From the NCBI GenBank assembly GCA_030411725.1, contig MU839830.1, positions 558,001-622,000 of the forward strand: a DNA stretch of 64,000 bases. The letters are read 5' to 3'. The DNA comes from Echria macrotheca. Taxonomy: Eukaryota; Ascomycota; Sordariomycetes; Sordariales; Schizotheciaceae. The notes beneath the pieces were generated by a model, which worked only from the letters and a program-made list of their open reading frames with translations, was not told the DNA's origin and ran no database searches. Positions 60,654-64,000 of this stretch are shown here, piece after piece (position 1 is the stretch's first letter; every line of letters begins with the position of its first letter). The position numbers and the translations under genes are program-made.

Positions 60654-60845
60654 CGGGGGGGGGGGCGGGGCGGGGGGGGGGGCGGGNNNNNNNNNNAACA
60701 CTTTTTTTTATAAAATGTTTTTTTATACCCCCACAACCCAAAAACACCCCCATTAAAACCCAATATACACACAACCGAATAACAAACAACCCCCATATCC
60801 CCCCCCCCCCCCCCCCCCCAAACCAAAAAAAAAAAGGAGAAGAAA
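60240..60845. other. Convergent spacer containing an assembly defect
   Basis: The spacer holds a roughly 94 nt G tract with few Cs (60593-60686), ten Ns (60687-60696), a low-complexity A/C/T stretch and a 21 nt C run (60799-60819). No coding sequence can be trusted here; minus-strand open frames through the G tract are proline and glycine artefacts. Confidence 0.85.
60687..60696. other. Assembly gap (10 N)
   Basis: Exactly ten Ns placed directly after the poly-G run: a scaffold join of unstated true size. Confidence 0.99.
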
Positions 60846-62168
60846 TCACCCCTCCCAGACAAACTCCTGCCTCACCTCCCCCTTAAGCAACGGCCTCAAA
60901 GCCATCCCATAATCCCCCCCGTTCGGCGTCCTCAACAACGTATGCACATGAAACTTGGCCGGCTCCGCATTCGTCAAAAACACGCCAGAGTGGTGATCAA
61001 ACTCGACCAGCACCACGGGACTCTGGATCCGATAATAAAACGCATCGTCATCGCCGAACCCGCCTATCCAGCTGAAATACGTCTCGTCGTAGAACGACCT
61101 GATCTGGTCCATCCGGAGCGACCGCGCCCGCGCGGGGAGATATAACAAATACTCCTCGAGGATCTGCGTGACGAGCGCTTGGTGATCAGCCGCCATGGAG
61201 GACACGGTGATCCCCTCGTACGGCACGACCCTGTTATCCCTGTAGGCGCCGCAGAGATGGCGCTGGTCATCGTGGTTCCACCGCCCCCTGGGCATCTTGT
61301 CGTCTCTCAGCCTCTCCCAGATCTGCGCGGCGCGCTGCTGGTCGGGAGCCAAGCTCTGCATCAGCCGCAGGCCCAACCGCTCCTCCTCGACCAGGATCCT
61401 GGTCCCCTTGTACGGCCCGTCGTCGATCAGATTCGGCTCGGCGCCGGTGAACCACGGCGAGATGACCACCTGCTTCTGGTGCAGAAACACGTTGAGACAC
61501 AGGTGGTGGCCGTACCACGAGAATCCCCATGCCGCCGTCGTGGACGGCTCGCCGAACAGGACGAGGTTGTACGAGTGCTCGTTGCACACCCTGGTTGCCT
61601 GCACCAGCTCCCCGAGGAACCCGTTGATGCGCATCGCGGCTACGGCTTTGGCGTAGCCCTCCGGCGAGAGGGTGGCTTCCAACAGACCCAGCGCCGCGGC
61701 GCGGACGGGAGGAGTCAGCTCGTCCAGCCGGATGCCCTTGTCTGATAGCAGAAATTCCGGGTTCGACCAGGACCGCCACTCGGGTGAGTCGACATGGTAG
61801 GATATCGCGCGCGTCTGGTCCGGCGAGAGTTGTTCCAAGAGAGTATGTGCCGCAGCCGTGATGGTCTCGATGGGCATGTCCTCGTCCTGGAGGTGGAATA
61901 GGTTTTGCCTTACCGTTCCTGCCATACAGTCAGGTGAGGTCGGGATATATAGGTAAGAGGGAGAGAAATATATACCATCATTGGTCACCCCCTTAAACGG
62001 CTCCTGGAACAGCTTGCGCCAGTGCAGATACAGCGCATGCAGCCACGGTGGATTCCCACCCTCGATGAAGGCTTTCGCGTAGACGTGGGCGTCCTGCTGC
62101 TGCATCGTCGTGAAGCGGGGGGTGCCCAGGTCGGGCAGGTGTTTGCGGTACTCGCCATCGTTGGCCAT
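60846..62168 (-). CDS. DUF3500 family protein, function unknown
   Basis: Uncharacterised protein of the DUF3500 family, recognised from blocks such as AWGFSWYGHHLCLN, WFTGAEPN and VEFDHHSGVFL. Minus-strand exons 62168-61976 and 61918-60846 encode 421 aa. The 57 nt intron (GTATAT donor, CTGAC branch, GGCAG acceptor) is stop-free and in frame, so an unspliced form adding 19 residues is possible. Splicing gives TNDGTVRQNLFHL, which reads as the smoother family sequence. The start is the first ATG (aaaATGG). No signal peptide or membrane segment is seen. The HHLCLN and EFDHHSG histidines could bind a metal or be catalytic, but that is speculation. Its 3' end is 150 bp from the assembly gap, in sequence that reads cleanly. 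Confidence 0.82.
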   Translation of the reverse strand: MANDGEYRKHLPDLGTPRFTTMQQQDAHVYAKAFIEGGNPPWLHALYLHWRKLFQEPFKGVTNDGIYFSPSYLYIPTSPDCMAGTVRQNLFHLQDEDMPIETITAAAHTLLEQLSPDQTRAISYHVDSPEWRSWSNPEFLLSDKGIRLDELTPPVRAAALGLLEATLSPEGYAKAVAAMRINGFLGELVQATRVCNEHSYNLVLFGEPSTTAAWGFSWYGHHLCLNVFLHQKQVVISPWFTGAEPNLIDDGPYKGTRILVEEERLGLRLMQSLAPDQQRAAQIWERLRDDKMPRGRWNHDDQRHLCGAYRDNRVVPYEGITVSSMAADHQALVTQILEEYLLYLPARARSLRMDQIRSFYDETYFSWIGGFGDDDAFYYRIQSPVVLVEFDHHSGVFLTNAEPAKFHVHTLLRTPNGGDYGMALRPLLKGEVRQEFVWEG

Positions 62169-62780
62169 TTTCAACGTTGCTATAAACCGAGATCTCCTGA
62201 GTGAGTGAGAATGAGGAGCAAGTAACAGATATATATCTACGAAGCGGGTTCAAAATGTTGAGATGAGCAAAAGACGTCAACACAACCTGAGACACACACA
62301 AAGTCAGGTCAGGTCAGGACAAGACCGAGAAACGAATAAACATGCAACAGCCAAAAGTGAAATCTCCCGGTTATTCAATTGTCGCCGAGCTGTTTCCCGA
62401 GCAGAGAGGTAAAACAATGACCCGGCCGAACGGGAGGTAGCTCGGCCCCTCACCTTTGCGGGGTACCTACCTACTCAACCTCCTCCCCATAATCGGCTGA
62501 TCCGTGAACCACCTGTGTTGTATCTTGACGCAAAGAGAAGGATCAAGACCGTTGAGTAAATACCTGGAAGTATGTTGTATTTCTGTTACTTGAAACTGTG
62601 ACCGGACCGGGTGGTTAAGACTGCCGCAATCCGATGCCTGAATAGCTTCGTCTCTCATCAGACCTTAATGCCAAGCGAGCTGCATGACCCAAGAGTAAAC
62701 CAAAGCCAGCGAGATGTCCCAGTTCCCGAAGGCGTCCTCCAGAACATGGACTGCAAAGAGGAAGGCTTTGAATAAGGCAC

Positions 62781-62821
62781 CTGATAGGGGTGCACCCCCC
62801 TTTTGCTACGGGTGCATCCCC
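62781..62821 (+). repeat. Left terminal inverted repeat of the MITE
   Basis: 41 bp, pairs with 63153-63193 with two mismatches. Confidence 0.9.
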
Positions 62822-63152
62822 CCGCCATGGCGTTTTACGCATATGCCCTCTAATTTACTGTTGATTTTTTTTCCTGAAAGCTGTATATACATTTGCCAAA
62901 AGTCTATTTACTATATATAAAGGGGTTTAAACTTGTAAAGGCTGATAAAAGTCAAGGTATAAGGCAGTTACGTTTATTCCTAAACCCCTAGGTATGCGTT
63001 AGGTCGAGACCTTTTATCTCTTATTTCCAGTAAATAGAGGTTTCTGAACGTAATTTGATAGATGGTAAAGCCCTTATTGATAACCCTTTTGGCATTGCTA
63101 ATTCCGCCGAAACGCTTGTATCTGAGGATTTACACGAAAAGTTTATCTTCAA

Positions 63153-63193
63153 GGGGATGCACCGGTAGCAAAAGGGGGGTACACCCCTATCAG
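63153..63193 (-). repeat. Right terminal inverted repeat of the MITE
   Basis: 41 bp, reverse complement of 62781-62821 except for two positions. Confidence 0.9.
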
Positions 63194-63281
63194 AGATGCC
63201 TTGAACAATTTCAAATCACCTATCGCCATTCCGTAGACTCGTGTTCTTGGTGAACCCCATCACCACCGCAACCAACCGTCT

Positions 63282-64000
63282 TCAAACCTCCTTAAACTCA
63301 ACATGGAACAAGTCAACCGCCCTATAAAAGTCAGCATCATCATCACCATCTTTTCCCCCACACACAGAAAAAAAGAGAATACATACCCCCTACGCTCCCT
63401 CAACAACCAAATCTCCCGCCCAATAACACCGCCCTCCTCCCCCTTCGCCCTCGAATGCGCCTCCACACTGTCCCACCCCAGCAGTGCCCTATACACCTTG
63501 CCCTCCCCACCCTTCACATCTCCCTTCTGTAAAAGAACAACTCCGCCATGATACCCCTTCGGCTTGTCCTCTTCAACATCCATCGCCCGTAGAAACCGCT
63601 CCACATTCTCCCCGAACCCATCCTGAGCCTGAAACGCCGTGAACACCTCAACACACGGCGCCCTGAGAACCTTCTCCAGCCTCACGCTACCACCGCCATC
63701 CTCCCCGAACATGGCTGGCTGCACCTCAAAAACCCGTGATTCATTACCGTCTCCCGTATCACCCGGAAACCGGTCCTTGTTCCGCGAGAACTCCCACGCC
63801 GTGTCGGCCGACTCCCATTCTATTCAACAGTTAGCATAACAAGCACAGGCTTGGAGTGCACCTACGCGTCAAGACAACGCCAATCCGCTTGTCCTCCTGT
63901 TTTCGCCCAAAGAGCACCCTGGCACAACCTGTCTTCGTTTTGATCCTATCCAAATCTTCCGGCCCTACGCCATCCCCAAGCTCGATCAAGTCAAACACTG
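63282..64000 (-). CDS. ABM-like (dimeric alpha/beta barrel) protein, 5' part beyond window
   Basis: The 3' part of a minus-strand gene whose start lies right of the window. Exons seen: from beyond 64000 to 63866, 63819-63387, and 63321-63282. Introns are 46 nt (GTAGGT donor, GCTAAC branch, AATAG acceptor) and 65 nt (GTATGT donor, ATAG acceptor). They join VLT to QWESADTAWEF and RERRG to AVDLFHVEFKEV before the stop; without splicing the ends are not family-like. About 200 residues are visible. The pattern resembles fungal antibiotic-biosynthesis-monooxygenase-like proteins: an IGVVLTQWES strand, a GWDSVEAHSRAK loop and a final FHVEF strand. No catalytic role can be inferred. Function is unknown. 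Confidence 0.7.

Larger units (their letters stand above)
62781..63193. mobile_element. Miniature inverted-repeat transposable element (MITE), 413 bp
   Basis: The ends 62781-62821 and 63153-63193 are inverted copies of each other with 39 of 41 bases identical. Both begin CTGATAGGGGTG and contain CCCCCCTTTTGCTAC. The roughly 330 bp interior is AT-rich and has no coding frame, as in a non-autonomous DNA transposon. Weaker complementarity continues outward (AAGGCA at 62774, TGCCTT at 63197), so the true termini may lie a few bases further out. No clean target-site duplication is visible. The superfamily cannot be assigned from the ends alone. Confidence 0.85.
62169..63281. other. Intergenic region carrying a MITE
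   Basis: Upstream of the DUF3500 gene and downstream of the right-edge gene. Apart from the inverted-repeat element at 62781-63193 I see no gene. Confidence 0.6.

Noticed and set aside
60508..60862. Minus-strand open frames crossing the G tract and Ns
   Set aside because: They consist of homopolymer-encoded Pro/Gly runs and unknown residues; they are artefacts of the assembly defect.
1..64000. CRISPR arrays, bacterial-type operons, or a secondary-metabolite cluster
   Set aside because: Genes carry spliceosomal introns and are individually transcribed eukaryotic housekeeping genes. No regularly spaced repeats and no polyketide, peptide or terpene synthase signatures were seen.

Overview
The window is nuclear DNA of a filamentous ascomycete. 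The evidence is intron structure (mostly 45-60 nt, GTRNGT donors, CTRAC-type branch points close to a CAG/TAG acceptor), single-gene transcription units on both strands, GC-rich exons, and fungal-specific proteins such as Sld3, Trs65, a Gpp-type phosphatase and an Ssk2/OS-4 MAPKKK. The protein sequences read most like Sordariomycetes, probably Sordariales; that placement is an inference from remembered family sequences.

Thirteen complete protein-coding genes and one truncated at the right edge could be built, with exon joins fixed by reading frame and protein conservation. From left to right: a gene-free 4.4 kb; DIS3/RRP44 (+); NUG1 (-); a GPP-type glycerol-phosphate phosphatase (+); an 11 kb stretch with no recognisable gene; a homeodomain transcription factor (+); the Ssk2/OS-4 MAPKKK (-); SLD3 (+); TRS65 (-); PRP40 (+); RLI1/ABCE1 (-); CHD1 (+); an Hst3/Hst4-type sirtuin (-); MED16 (+); a broken assembly region with a poly-G run and ten Ns; a DUF3500 protein (-); a miniature inverted-repeat transposon; and the 3' part of an antibiotic-biosynthesis-monooxygenase-like gene (-).

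Most genes are housekeeping and nuclear: RNA decay, ribosome assembly and recycling, splicing, replication initiation, chromatin, transcription. They do not form an operon or a biosynthetic cluster. The upstream members of the HOG pathway (MAPKKK) and a likely output enzyme of it (glycerol-phosphate phosphatase) both occur, but 15 kb apart and probably by chance.

The observations most worth a second look are: RLI1 with eleven introns, two of them GC-AG, around a 12 nt micro-exon; a perfect decamer palindrome TACCTAGGTA present three times, only between genes; the 11 kb gene-free region before the homeodomain gene; a 413 bp element with 41 bp inverted ends; and an assembly join where the sequence right of the Ns looks like an error-rich copy of the sequence left of them. 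I found no convincing novel multi-gene system.
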